DNA from: Rachicladosporium sp. CCFEE 5018
Lineage: Eukaryota > Ascomycota > Dothideomycetes > Cladosporiales > Cladosporiaceae
Reading direction: 5' to 3'
DNA length: 64,000 nucleotides
NCBI GenBank assembly: GCA_002077045.2
Contig: KZ111181.1
Coordinates: forward strand, 1 to 64,000
A program made the translations under genes and the position numbers. The stretch's first letter is position 1, and each line of letters begins with the position of its first letter. The notes under the pieces were generated by a model. That model saw only the letters and a list, made by a program, of their open reading frames with translations. It was not told the DNA's origin and ran no database searches. Shown in pieces: positions 32,374 through 42,504 of this stretch.

Positions 32374-33361
32374 TTACTTATCCGCATCGCTGTAAACGTC
32401 CAACCAATAAGCCAATGGATCCTGCAGATACCCCCGACGCACAGCACTAGGCGGATCATCAAGAGGGTCTTCGGAAGCCTGCCGCCCGTAGTCACAGTTG
32501 CGACACCAATCCCGCGGCTCAACGCTGCGAGCTTCAGCATGAGTGACCCATCGGAAGCTGCAGCCGGCACAACTCTGTAGAGTCACCACATCAATGCCAT
32601 CGTCGTACTGGAGAAGCAGGATGGTGCTGCCTAGGGCACCGTGCTCGGACATGATCTCCCCAAGCTTGTCGCGGTGTGTGTGAGAGTTGGGTAACTCGCG
32701 GATATGACACGTGCAGTAGCGTATGAGCCAGATGCGAATCTCGTTATCGTCGTCTGCTGTCGTGCCGCCGAAGATCTCTTTGATCGATGTAAGGAGATCT
32801 ACAGCACCGGTCGGAGGCATAGGCAGATCGCGTGAGTGCCGTAGTACTTTGACTAGCTTGCCACGTGCAGTCTTCATGAGCTCTAGTAGGCCATACTCTC
32901 TGGCCAAGAGGTACACTCGCGCGTGCGGCAAGAGGGTTGTCTTGTCAAGCCAGACAGCGTCGTCAGTGTCGTTTCCGTCGATATCATCGTACACGATCTG
33001 TGTTAGGGCTGTGAATGCGGTAGCGTCTACTTCAGGGAATCGGAGCTCGTTGTCGACAGCAGGCTGTAAGATATCAGTCGCTAATTCTCCCACCAAAAGC
33101 CTAACGTGATTAGGAGCTCACTCTTAAGTAGTCCTTCAACAGCTTGCGCAACGTCGCAGGTCCCTCTGCAAGCATGGCATGTCGAAAGAGGATCCTCTTC
33201 GTCCCGTGCTTGAACTTACAGTCGGAGGAGTCACTCTGATAGGGGTACCTGCGAAGATTAGCACTGTTGCAGTAGATCCTCCAGCGTCGGGAAGGTATAC
33301 CCACAACTGCAACGCACTGCTGGCCATGTGTGCAAAGTAGGCGTGAGCGACGGTATTCCAT
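32374..33361 (-). CDS. BTB/POZ-domain protein (copy 4, apparently intact)
   Basis: Two exons, 33361-33122 and 33063-32374, are joined across a 58-bp intron (GTGAGC..CTTACAG). BTB elements in order are SDCKFKHGTKRILFRHAMLA, then DNELRFPEVDATAFTALTQI and LPHARVYLLAREYGLLELMK. The C-terminal half includes IWLIRYCTCHIREL and Cys pairs (QSCAGCSFRW, DWCRNCDYG) suggesting a small zinc ribbon, as in the other copies. The start at 33361 is simply the ATG of the open frame; the first 40 residues do not look conserved, so a different first exon is possible. About 309 residues. Among the five BTB copies in the window, this is the only one without an internal stop or forced frame shift. Confidence 0.65.
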
Positions 33362-33879
33362 ACCCTATGGGCTTGTAGATGGTTCATGGTGTTATATGTG
33401 CTACTGACAACCCTTTGCAAGATATCTTGCAACCCGATCGCAACATCTCTCGAAGCTGCGAGCTCGAGCTCCGCTCACTTGTCTTGTGTGTTGTGTGATA
33501 AGCAACGGCACAGGAGAAGTGGTGGCGTTTCGAGCATGTTCGTGAGTCGAATAAGCGGTGCAGTGGAGAGGACCATTAGCATGCTCATAGCTCCTACCGA
33601 TTGTGACAACCAGTGGTGTGGAACGGATAAACATAGGTCGTAGGTGAGCACACCGAGAGAGTTGAGAGAGTTGAGAAAGTTGATGATAGAGGAAGATGTT
33701 GCATTACCAGCTAAAAGCCCATTACCTATATACGCTTCCATACCCGTCCCACTTTCGTAATCACATGGTGTGGTATCTTCGCAGAAAAGCAATCCAAGCA
33801 AGCAAAGCGCCGAGAAACTGCGCGCTCCTCCAGCCTCATGCCACTTCACCTCCAATATTCCATTCAACGCGCACCAAAT
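33362..33879. other. Intergenic, about 520 bp
   Basis: Upstream of BTB copy 4 and downstream of the opsin gene. Nothing recognised. Confidence 0.35.
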
Positions 33880-34891
33880 CTAGACGGTCTGTGTCGCAGG
33901 GGTGGCGGTGGTCTCGTTGACGACACCACCATTGGTGTTGACGGAGCCGGCACCGTGCTTGCCGTTGAACTGAGCGTCCTTCTCATCGTAGTCATGAATG
34001 TGAAGGCCGAGAGCTGCGGGATCGATGTTGCGGTGGCCCCACTGGAAGTTTGTTAGCATGTGTCATATTTCCAGGTAACCAAGTCAACTCACGATAAGCA
34101 GAGCACCAAAGACGGGCTTGGCCATCACATCAAGGATGCCGTAGAAGACAGCCTCGCTGTCCGGTGCAATAACGTTGCCACCCTCAGACACACCCCAAGC
34201 AATGGGGTACAAGCACCACAAGAACGCAGTCCACGAGCCGCAGATGAGGAACGTGCGGCCGATATCGCGGCCCATGGCGTTGGCATGCTTGCGCGCCTCC
34301 CAAGCGAGAACGTAGACGATGAACGCAAGCGCAACGCAGCCAAAGACGAAGTATCCCCACTTGTAGCTCGTGCGAACGAGAGCGCCAGCCAGACCAGTGA
34401 CAATCATGATCTCGTCAATGAGGATGGTGTACATGATCGTTGGCCATGGCATACCAGCCGTCAGGAGGAGATCCATGAGCAGGAGCGGCGTAGTGATGAC
34501 CCAATCGATGTAGCGCACGTAGAAGATCTCACGGTAGATGCCAGCCACGCGCGGGTCGCTGCGCTGGTACTCGACTGCGATGCCGGTCCAGCCGAGGCCG
34601 GAGGCCATGGAGAAGTACGCGATCGAGGCGACCATGGTGATGGCGGCTGTGATGTAGTGGAAGAGGCGGTGTTGGCGGGGCTTGGTGTAGGCCATTCCGG
34701 CGAAGGCGATCGTGGCGACCATCATGATTGCGGTGACTGCCCAGTACCAGTCTGAGCCGCGCACCGTGATCTTAATCTCGGCGTTGGCATTGTTGACGGA
34801 GTCAGCTGGGAGGCATATTAGCGTCAGGCTCTGCTGTAGCGGCGAGTAGGTCGTCCATACTGTTGACGTTGAGTGCGTTGTTGCCCGGCAT
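33880..34891 (-). CDS. carO: Microbial (type 1) rhodopsin, CarO-like light-driven proton pump
   Basis: Three exons: 34891-34861, 34805-34093 and 34041-33880, with introns of 55 bp (GTATGG..CTCCCAG) and 51 bp (GTGAGT..TTCCAG), give 301 residues with seven membrane helices. In helix C the segment VRYIDWVITTPLLLMDLLL holds Asp at about 111 and Asp at about 122 with Thr between them, matching Asp85, Thr89 and Asp96 of bacteriorhodopsin; this DTD pattern is that of proton pumps. Helix G has DVMAKPVFGALL, whose Lys (about 240) is the retinal Schiff-base site. The last exon is a soluble tail with GLHIHDYDEKDAQFNGKHG. It lies beside the phytoene desaturase and carotenoid oxygenase genes, as carO does in the Fusarium car cluster, so its chromophore is probably supplied by its neighbours. 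Confidence 0.93.
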
Positions 34892-36804
34892 CTTGGCGTA
34901 GTTTGCCTCCTGGCGATACTGCTACGGTATGCTTGATGGAACGGGATAGTCGAAAGTCAAGAAACGCTGGATGGTGGTGAGAGAAGAAACAAACCGCTGG
35001 GCGCGAGGGGCTTTTCATGCACATTCCTCGCCGTTACCGCACAGAGCTTTCGCGGAAAGAGTGTGCATGGGTTGGAACAGCACGGCATGACGTCGTGAAT
35101 CACGGTGAAGTATTTCGCGCTCCATGCAATCTCGTCAAGGTCTCACGATAGGTGCGTGCATCAGCAGACGACGCGGCAATCATTGCCGGCGCAAGCTAGG
35201 ACCAGTGCTAGTTTGCGATCTTCATCACAGATCAAGCAGAACCAAGCCTTTCGCCCCTCCCTAAAAGCTCCAATCGCCGAAGTCTCGAGCTGGATTGGTC
35301 ATGCCGGACGTGCTGGCCGGTGTGAGAAAAGCAGCTTTGCTGGCCGATGAGGTCAGCGATGCACGCCGATGTCAAGACCGCGAGATCCTGCGCGCCACCC
35401 GATGGATCGAACGCTATCATCTCCACTCTTATGCCAGATGGATGACCACTAGGAAGCTTAATCTGACTGCAAACGCTCATCTCTGCTTCCCGCCCGATCT
35501 GCCAACTTCCACCGCGGGACAGTCTCGCTGTTCGTTTCATCAACGGCGTCAACCCGACCGGCCCACGGCATCGACGTCGACTGTGCCAAGGCATAGCAGC
35601 GCCCCGCTGTAAAAGCTTGGTTTGACGAGATTGCTGTCTCTGCTGTTCACGCGCTGGCGTGCAGCTACTGGATTGTCAGCAAGAAATCACGCGCGCACGC
35701 GCTCACTCCAATCAACGTTGTCGTCACCCGCACTGTCACGAGTACGTACTTCTGTCACGACTCGTCTCATACAGCAGCACTACTGGGGTGTGTAACAAGT
35801 ATATGGTGTTCTCGCCTCCGCATCAACGCAAGCAACTGCTGGATCGAGGCTGACGATCACGATCGGGAGATCGGCCTCGGCGGAACCTCCGGCAGGCGCC
35901 GTCATACCCGCTGCAATGTTTGTGACTTCACATCCAACGTCACACCACCAACCTCCTCTCCATCCGAGTATTGCCCTAGATTGATGCGCTGCTCGCTGAC
36001 CTAGCGGAAGTACCGCGGATAGTAGCCACTCTTACGATGTACATGGAAAATTCTGCCAATATCGACCCGGATCATACCGGAAGGGCGATGGTGTCGCGAT
36101 TATCGGCTTTATTGCGGAGCGAGACACATGTTCGTCGCGAGTCCAGTGGATGACTGTTGCGCCCCGACATATGGCCACCACGTCAGAGCCCTCACGTGGC
36201 GATGGTCACAGCTCGTTGTCAGGGCTTCATTGCACAATTGAAGGATTGATGGTACCACGGTTGTACTACAACCCCAGATCAATCGAATCCTCTCCTGATT
36301 TCAGTCGCAATCGACCAATGCAAAGGACCTCACAGGACCTTCCTTCACAATGAGAGTACGATTGTCGCCCGAGTGCTTCCCTCGCCAATGGGACCATCGC
36401 ATCTTTAGCGGTCAGCTCGCCGTTTGTCAGACGTCTGAAGACCTGAACAAAGCTCGAAGAAAAGTCGCAGCGGTCAGAGCTCAGGTTCTCTGAGCCCCCA
36501 CGACCAGTAGAACCGTTTCGTGACTGTTGGGACATTTGGTAATGCCCCGACCGCCTGCTTCGTTTTCTTCAATGCTTGAGTAAATGCAACTGCCGGCAGA
36601 GGAGACTGCTGCGATGCTCAGGTTGCACTTTCGAGCACTTTATATCTAACACCATCGATCAGCCTCGTGCTCAGTATCGACGTGTGTAAGCAGCGAGTGC
36701 GTTGTGGTAACCGGCGGCCAGCCTGAATCAGTACCTTCGAAGGGAATGATTCCGTTGCAAGATTCAGCATTCAGACTGGAGTACGTACAGACCTACATAG
36801 GCAC
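34892..36804. other. Intergenic between opsin and carB, 1.9 kb
   Basis: Upstream of the opsin gene and downstream of carB. Several short open frames have no recognisable content. The size and the position upstream of a probably light-induced gene suggest the opsin promoter; I could not assign specific sites. Confidence 0.4.
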
Positions 36805-38652
36805 TCAAAAACTCCCCAACAACATCATCACAACAATCACCATCACTGATCCCCCTGCCAATGGCCAATTCCAATCCGGCTTCTCCACCGTATCCAACTT
36901 CGCATTCTTCACCACTTTCCCACTCACCCCAGTACTCCACGGCACATCATCCCCCTCATCCCCCAGCACCTGCTCAGCCACCAACTTCGCCCCAGCAAGC
37001 ACAATAGGCACTCCCGTCCCGGGATGCGCGCTCGCGCCAACGAAATATAGTCCTTTCACGTCTCTGCTCTCGCCCCTGAAACAGTCCACAATGACCTGCA
37101 CGATCCGCTCCGGCACCCCTGAGCCCAGCTTGCCGTCGACCCAGTGCGCCTTTCGGGCTCGCGTGCTGGGCCGGAAGGCGAGGACGTTGAAGAAGGAGTG
37201 ACTGAGACCGAGAATCGCCCCCTTGTCGAGATTGAAAGTCGAGCGCCAGGTATGCGGTGAGTTGGAGATTTCGTTTATGATGAGAGGGGCCAGATCTGCG
37301 CCGGTGCGAGCTTTGATTGTTTCGAGGATTGTGTTCCGCGCAAGGGCGATCATGGCGGGCCAATCTTGTGGGTCTTGCGAGGATTCGAGTCCGGGCTGCG
37401 AGGAAGGTGAGGCGGACTTGATGCTCCCGTTCGCGTGGCCGTTCGGGGAGCCGTTAAGGTGCGTGGGTGAAGATGTCGCGGGATTGTCGAGGAGATGGCC
37501 CACGGGTACGAGGACGACGACGCTCTCGCAGCCCTCAGGCGCGGCGGAGGGGTCCACGCGACTGGGGACGTTGACGTAGAAGCTCGGCTGGTCGGGGATG
37601 AGGTGTTTCTTGAAGATACTGTCGAAGCTCTCTCTGTAGTCCTCTGCCAGGAAAATGTTATGCGCTTGCAGCTCTGGAACTTTGCCGTTGAGTGCCCAGT
37701 AGAAGGATATACTCGAGCAGCTGCCTTCGCGCTTCTTGAGCGCGGCGCTGTAACTGCTCTCCGGTAGCAGCTCAGAGTAAGCGTAGACCAGGTCCGAGTT
37801 GTTCACCACCACATCCGCCTCCACCACCTCTCCACTCTCAAGCACGACGCCTCTTGCCCGACCTCCCGGCCCATCAACCAGTATCCTCTTCACACCCGTA
37901 CTCAGACGATACACCACCCCCATCCTCTCCCCCACCTCCACAAGCGCCCTAACAACCCTATGGAACCCCCCAATCGGATACCAGATCCCCTCCGCCAACT
38001 CCGTATACTGCAACAAGCTATACGTCCCGGGAGCATCAAAAGGACTCATACCCATATACATGCTCCCAAAAGTAAACACCCGCCTCATCCGCTCAGTCCA
38101 GAAGTACTGGCTCGCCCTGCTCCAGATCGAAACGAAAGGATGGAGATCGAGGATGCGGCTGAGGAACGACCAGCGCAGCATAGAGAGCAGCGTCGTGAAG
38201 TTCCGGAGTAGTACGTGCTCGACTGCGAGTTCGTAGTGCCGGTGCGATTCGCCGAGGAATTGGAGGTAGCGTTCATACCCGTCCTTGCCCTCCCATTTCT
38301 CGACCTCGTGTTTCATCACCGCTAAGTCAGAGCTCATCTGTACTCTCTCCCCGTCTTGGAACCAGATATTGTAATTCGGCTCGCATTTCACCAACTCCAC
38401 GCCCTCTGCCTCGAGTGTCGTGCCCAGCTCGCGGAACGTCTGCTTGAACAGCTCCGGCAGCAGAAGGAGCGATGGTCCTTGATCAAAACGGTATCCCTCA
38501 TAATGCAATAGACTGCAGCGACCTCCCGTGAAATCGTTCTTCTCGAGGACAGTGACGTTGTATCCGGCTTTTGCCAGGCGCGCGGCGGTGGCTACGCCGC
38601 CGACGCCTGCGCCGATGACTACGGCGGTTTTCTGGCGAGACTTCTCTGCCAT
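36805..38652 (-). CDS. carB: Phytoene desaturase (CarB/AL-1 type)
   Basis: An intact, intronless frame of 615 residues. The FAD-binding motif is at the very N-terminus, AVVIGAGVGGVATAARLAKA, followed by LEKNDFTGGRCSLLHYEGYR and FDQGPSLLLLPELF. The C-terminus has the carotenoid-desaturase signature GLYFVGASAHPGTGVPIVLA and a final hydrophobic anchor (VMVIVVMMLLG). Fungal CarB carries out four or five desaturations converting phytoene to lycopene or 3,4-didehydrolycopene at a membrane. A Ser/Pro/Gly/Asn-rich insert near residues 400-435 (HLNGSPNGHANGSIKS) is a disordered loop of the kind common in fungal members. It sits between the opsin and the carotenoid oxygenase, all on the minus strand. 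Confidence 0.95.
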   Translation of the reverse strand: MAEKSRQKTAVVIGAGVGGVATAARLAKAGYNVTVLEKNDFTGGRCSLLHYEGYRFDQGPSLLLLPELFKQTFRELGTTLEAEGVELVKCEPNYNIWFQDGERVQMSSDLAVMKHEVEKWEGKDGYERYLQFLGESHRHYELAVEHVLLRNFTTLLSMLRWSFLSRILDLHPFVSIWSRASQYFWTERMRRVFTFGSMYMGMSPFDAPGTYSLLQYTELAEGIWYPIGGFHRVVRALVEVGERMGVVYRLSTGVKRILVDGPGGRARGVVLESGEVVEADVVVNNSDLVYAYSELLPESSYSAALKKREGSCSSISFYWALNGKVPELQAHNIFLAEDYRESFDSIFKKHLIPDQPSFYVNVPSRVDPSAAPEGCESVVVLVPVGHLLDNPATSSPTHLNGSPNGHANGSIKSASPSSQPGLESSQDPQDWPAMIALARNTILETIKARTGADLAPLIINEISNSPHTWRSTFNLDKGAILGLSHSFFNVLAFRPSTRARKAHWVDGKLGSGVPERIVQVIVDCFRGESRDVKGLYFVGASAHPGTGVPIVLAGAKLVAEQVLGDEGDDVPWSTGVSGKVVKNAKLDTVEKPDWNWPLAGGSVMVIVVMMLLGSF

Positions 38653-38934
38653 CGTAAGGGCGAATATGTGTGCGTGGAATTGGAGATTGCCATGTTGAGA
38701 AAGATGAGATTGTTGACTTTCACATGCAAGTCGAGACGGGAGCTTGAGGCGCCGAGGCCGTGCGCGAGCAAGATCGTTGACAGCTACATATGCGGCGGTC
38801 AGATATGTCGGTCTAACAGGTGGGATTCGAAAGGACGATGAGAGTCTGCAGCGATAGGTAGATGCGATATTGTATGTATGTTCACATTAATGAGTATTTC
38901 GTATGTACAGATCCCCAGCGCTATCAATGCCTCA

Positions 38935-41079
38935 TTATGCCAGGAACTTCTCAATCGAGTCCCGGATGCCCATCCAAACACCACCTTGCTTCTCTTCCAA
39001 CACCTTCTCCACACTCCTCACCCTCTCCACGCTCCTCTGTCCCCTCACCTGCTCGCCCGTAAACCAACCCCCATGCAGTCCGTACGGTACACGCTGCGGG
39101 AGTCTTACCTGCGCCATGACCGTCCGCATATCCCGGGCATCCACAACCCATAAATCGCTCCTCGCCCTCGCCTCGCCCTCATCAAGCGGCGCATCACCAG
39201 TAAGCGTCAACTGTGCCTCATCGAAAGCGTAGAAAAGCAGAAACCCATCATCCTCACTCCGCTTAGTAGCAGCAGGCACGAACCTGGGCTCTTGCGCGAA
39301 CCAGCCGTCAGGCATCTGGAAGACGCGGATCGGATCTGCCGGGTCGTTGGAAGTTATCACATCCGCCATTGGCCGCGGATCAACGACGCCAGAGACGCTG
39401 CGGGGTGGATTCGCGCGACCGCGGGCGATGAGTGTGGTGACGTCTACTTTCACGAGGATGTCGATTTTCGTTGCTTTGCCGAGGGCGGAGCCGAAGGATG
39501 TCGTGGAGGTGGAGCAGCCGTAGACATATTTTGCTTCGCTCATCTCGAGGTCCGGATGCACGGAGGGGAATTCGAAGGGGATGGAGGCGAGGGCCCATTG
39601 GTGTATTATTTGGGAGGTGGAGAGGTCGAAGTGGTAGTAGTAGAGGCGGCATTGGTCTTCGTCGAAATGGTGGTCTTCTCCGTCATCGTCGTTCTCTATC
39701 GAGGAGATCTCGGTGGAGGTAACATGAAGCAGGGCCTCCTTCTCCTCTTCTGTAGATTCGACGCGGCCGTGGCGTTCGTAGACCGAGGCTTCGGTGTCGA
39801 GATTGTACTTTGAGAAGAAGGACATGCGTTTCTTTGGCAAGGCGTCCGTACTGGTCTTCTTAGGTGGTGCTGGTGGTGCAATGTTGCCCGTGGCGAAGAT
39901 CATAGTTGCTGAGGTGAGTCGACAGGCGAGCATGTTGACCGCAGTCGTGTTGCCACTGGCATCGACAACATCCCACGAGTTGGCAGTGTGAAAGATACAG
40001 CAGGCGTCGGTCTCGAACCAGGTTGCTTTCTCGGGCTCTCGTCGAGGAAAGACGCCGAATCGTGAGGGCTTGCTTGAGTCGTAGCTGACTGGCGGCTTGC
40101 CTTGGAGCTGGAGTAGCGGATCTAGCGACAATGGCAAGTCCATGATGATGGTGTGTGACGACGACACACCAAAGTCGTGCATCATTCGAGCCCCTCGTAC
40201 GCCAGGCACAGCCGCGTTGAGCACCTTCTGCATTGGCGCGCCTGCTTGGTCTGTCGTCTTACTCTGCGGCACAATCGAGTACTGCACATACGGCGGCGCA
40301 AAGCTGGCGTGAAACATGAGCATCTCCTTGCTCTTCGGATCAAGCTTCGGATGTGCTGTAGTCCACTCCCGCATAAAGCTGATCAATCCGCTGCCTTCAC
40401 CGAGCACACGCTCTTTCTCTGTCGACTGTGCATCCACTGGCTCGCCCTCTGCAGTGGCGCCATCATACCAGCCCACTGTCTCCAAGCCAGGGAGCTGTAT
40501 CCGTAGTGGCGGTCCACTCTCACATAATGCCAACGCTCGTCCATCATGGTACACGATATTCGTATTCGCCACACTGATCTTTTTGATCTTCTGCTTCGAG
40601 CCGGGAAGATGCGACAATATGACCAGCAATATCGTCCGCAGAATCCGTAGTATCACCCAGAAGAAGCTCGACAGAGGATTCACCAAGGTAGCTATACTGG
40701 GTAGTATAGGCACCTTAAGTCGTTTCGACCCAATGGAGCTCAGATACACATCTGTGAGGATGTATTGGTTGACAAACTCGGGCTGTATGCTGCCTGTCGT
40801 CTCGTCCTTCCGAAATAAGACTCCAGCCAGCATGCCATCGCCATCGAACCAGTGTGCATCACGGCCTAGATCGCTGTTCGAGACCGGATTGCTGCCATTG
40901 CGGACGTACTCGCCGTCTGCCAGCTCCTCTGGGATGGTGCCGGTGTATGTGCATGGCGTGAGAGGGATCGTCTTATCGATGGGTGCGAAGTTGCCAGTCA
41001 GATATGGATGCCGTGGTTGTGGTGTAGGCAATATGTTGTCGCTGCCGCCTCGCTTGCGTTTCTGGCCTGCTACGACCAT
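38935..41079 (-). CDS. carX: Carotenoid cleavage oxygenase (CarX-like, RPE65 family)
   Basis: An intact single exon of 714 residues from ATG 41079. The N-terminus has YLTGNFAPIDKTIPLTPCTY and EYVRNGSNPVSN, then HWFDGDGMLAGVLF. Four iron-binding His contexts are visible: MFHASFAPPYVQYS, MMHDFGVSSSHTIIMDLP, CIFHTANSWDVVDASG and YGLHGGWFTGEQ close to the C-terminus. In Fusarium the clustered paralogue CarX cleaves beta-carotene symmetrically to retinal, whereas CarT cleaves torulene towards neurosporaxanthin. Linkage to the opsin and to carRA favours the retinal-forming type, but sequence alone does not settle CarX against CarT. It is divergent from carRA across about 720 bp, suggesting shared regulation. 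Confidence 0.88.
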   Translation of the reverse strand: MVVAGQKRKRGGSDNILPTPQPRHPYLTGNFAPIDKTIPLTPCTYTGTIPEELADGEYVRNGSNPVSNSDLGRDAHWFDGDGMLAGVLFRKDETTGSIQPEFVNQYILTDVYLSSIGSKRLKVPILPSIATLVNPLSSFFWVILRILRTILLVILSHLPGSKQKIKKISVANTNIVYHDGRALALCESGPPLRIQLPGLETVGWYDGATAEGEPVDAQSTEKERVLGEGSGLISFMREWTTAHPKLDPKSKEMLMFHASFAPPYVQYSIVPQSKTTDQAGAPMQKVLNAAVPGVRGARMMHDFGVSSSHTIIMDLPLSLDPLLQLQGKPPVSYDSSKPSRFGVFPRREPEKATWFETDACCIFHTANSWDVVDASGNTTAVNMLACRLTSATMIFATGNIAPPAPPKKTSTDALPKKRMSFFSKYNLDTEASVYERHGRVESTEEEKEALLHVTSTEISSIENDDDGEDHHFDEDQCRLYYYHFDLSTSQIIHQWALASIPFEFPSVHPDLEMSEAKYVYGCSTSTTSFGSALGKATKIDILVKVDVTTLIARGRANPPRSVSGVVDPRPMADVITSNDPADPIRVFQMPDGWFAQEPRFVPAATKRSEDDGFLLFYAFDEAQLTLTGDAPLDEGEARARSDLWVVDARDMRTVMAQVRLPQRVPYGLHGGWFTGEQVRGQRSVERVRSVEKVLEEKQGGVWMGIRDSIEKFLA

Positions 41080-41796
41080 GTCCGCTGTCTCTAGCTGTAG
41101 CGGAGCTGTGGTGTAAGGACAACAACAGCGTCAACACAACTGGAGCATTGACGAATGTCTCGCAACTTCAGCATTGTGATGTCGCCCCTCTGGTAGACTG
41201 GATGGCGAACATACACTCCTCTCCATCTCCACTTTCACATGTCCACAGCCGTCGACCGTGCCTCGCTGTGATCCGGATGAAGCGCGTCCCCGCTTTCACG
41301 CCGCTTGATCATAGCTCGTTTAACGCCCGTCGCCCGCCAACCTCGATCTGCAGGGGGAGATCGAGTTTTCTGATGTCATTCGTGACTGAGCTGACAGAAG
41401 TTGATGCAAGTCTCGCTTCAGTCGCACCTTCTGTCCTCCATGACCTCCCGCTCGATTCACTTCCGCCACGTGATCCATCGGAGAAATCTCGTCTGCGTCG
41501 CCACGGGCCGGGCCAAGCCATGCGCTGCAGGACTCCTCGCAGACGCTTTCCAGCTTTGGCGTTGCTGGGCGGATCTCAACAAGCTCTAGTCGCCGCGGTC
41601 TCGTGGCAGACTCGTGGGAGCGGTCCAACAACTCTCTTTGCGAACACAGTGTCCGAATTTGATTATTCGTCGTTCCGCCAGCACATAATGTATATTACCG
41701 CATAACGTGCAATGCACGCCAAAAGCGACTGCTTGCGAGCGAACGACCACCACCACACTCATTGACCGCGATCAAGCGGGGTCGCACACGAAGACC
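41080..41796. promoter_or_regulatory. Bidirectional promoter region of carX and carRA
   Basis: 717 bp separate the two divergent start codons (41079 minus, 41797 plus). No coding region is recognised. Several GATC-containing words are present (for example ccgcgatcaagcgg near 41766), which could be GATA/White-collar-type sites, but this is only suggestive. Confidence 0.5.
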
Positions 41797-42304
41797 ATGG
41801 GCTATGATTATGCGATTGTGTAGGTTCTGCATCCATATTTCTGGTAGAAAAGATAGGAATTCCGTAGCTGATAGCATTGTCTAAGACATCTGAAATACAC
41901 CATCCCTCCTGCCGTCCTCCTCTCCGCCCTATACTACCCCCTCCATACCCGCCTCGACACCTACAAACTCGCCTTCCTCATAACCATAGCAGTCCTCTCC
42001 ACAATCCCCTGGGACAGCTACTTGATCCGCACAAACATCTGGTCCTACCCTGCTTCGGTCATAATCGGACCCAAACTCTTCGACATCCCATTAGAGGAGG
42101 TCTTCTTCTTCGTGATCCAGACTTGGAATACAACAGTGCTGTATCTGCTATGTAGCAAGGCGACGCTGCATCCTGTGTATCTCGCGCGGGAGAAGAAGGG
42201 CGACAGTTGGAAATGGGTGAAGCTTGTTGGGCAAGTGGGGCTGGGGCTGGTGATTAAGAAAAGTGCGGATTGGATCAGGGAGGGGAAGGAGAGGACGTAT
42301 CTGG
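41797..42304 (+). CDS. carRA: Lycopene cyclase/phytoene synthase (CarRA), N-terminal cyclase part, cut by the gap
   Basis: Exon 1 (41797-41819, MGYDYAI plus two bases) and exon 2 (from 41886) are joined across a 66-bp intron (GTAGGT..CTAAG). The frame is HLKYTIPPAVLLSALYYPLH, TRLDTYKLAFLITIAVLSTI, PWDSYLIRTNIWSYP and IGPKLFDIPLEEVFFFVIQT, the first membrane repeat of the fungal CarR (lycopene cyclase) domain. The gene stops at the N run after about 147 codons. The second cyclase repeat and the whole phytoene-synthase domain of this normally about 600-residue bifunctional enzyme are not in the window. The frame after the gap belongs to the acetyl-CoA transporter, so a continuous product would be an artefact. 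Its role is making phytoene and later cyclising lycopene to beta-carotene. Confidence 0.93.
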
Positions 42305-42404
42305 NNNNNNNNNNNNNNNNNNNNNNNNNNNNNNNNNNNNNNNNNNNNNNNNNNNNNNNNNNNNNNNNNNNNNNNNNNNNNNNNNNNNNNNNNNNNNNNN
42401 NNNN
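42305..42404. other. Assembly gap of 100 N
   Basis: Exactly 100 N. CarRA is on the left and the acetyl-CoA transporter on the right. Confidence 0.99.
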
Positions 42405-42504
42405 GCATGATATATCTTGGTTGGGGAGCACAAAAGATGATGGAGGATGCAGGAGAGAACGGAGGCGCTGGCGTTTGGACTTTTACTGGTTGGTGGTTTG
42501 CGCT
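42405..42504. repeat. 100-bp direct copy of 16227-16326 (contig-end overlap)
   Basis: Identical to the end of the first contig. Coding for the same codons of the acetyl-CoA transporter. Confidence 0.95.

Noticed and set aside
33475..33867. Minus-strand 130-codon frame downstream of the opsin
   Set aside because: No conserved features or splice context; composition typical of a chance frame.
34060..34755. Long plus-strand open frame over the opsin gene
   Set aside because: Antisense shadow; the minus strand carries a complete rhodopsin with all key residues.
36704..37201. Plus-strand frame over the 3' end of carB
   Set aside because: Antisense to the conserved FAD-domain C-terminus of carB; no recognisable content.
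39292..39813. Plus-strand 173-codon frame inside carX
   Set aside because: Antisense shadow with Gly/Val/Glu-rich composition from codon bias.
41080..41796. White-collar/GATA binding sites in the carX-carRA region
   Set aside because: GATC words are present but occur often by chance; no arrangement convincing enough to annotate.
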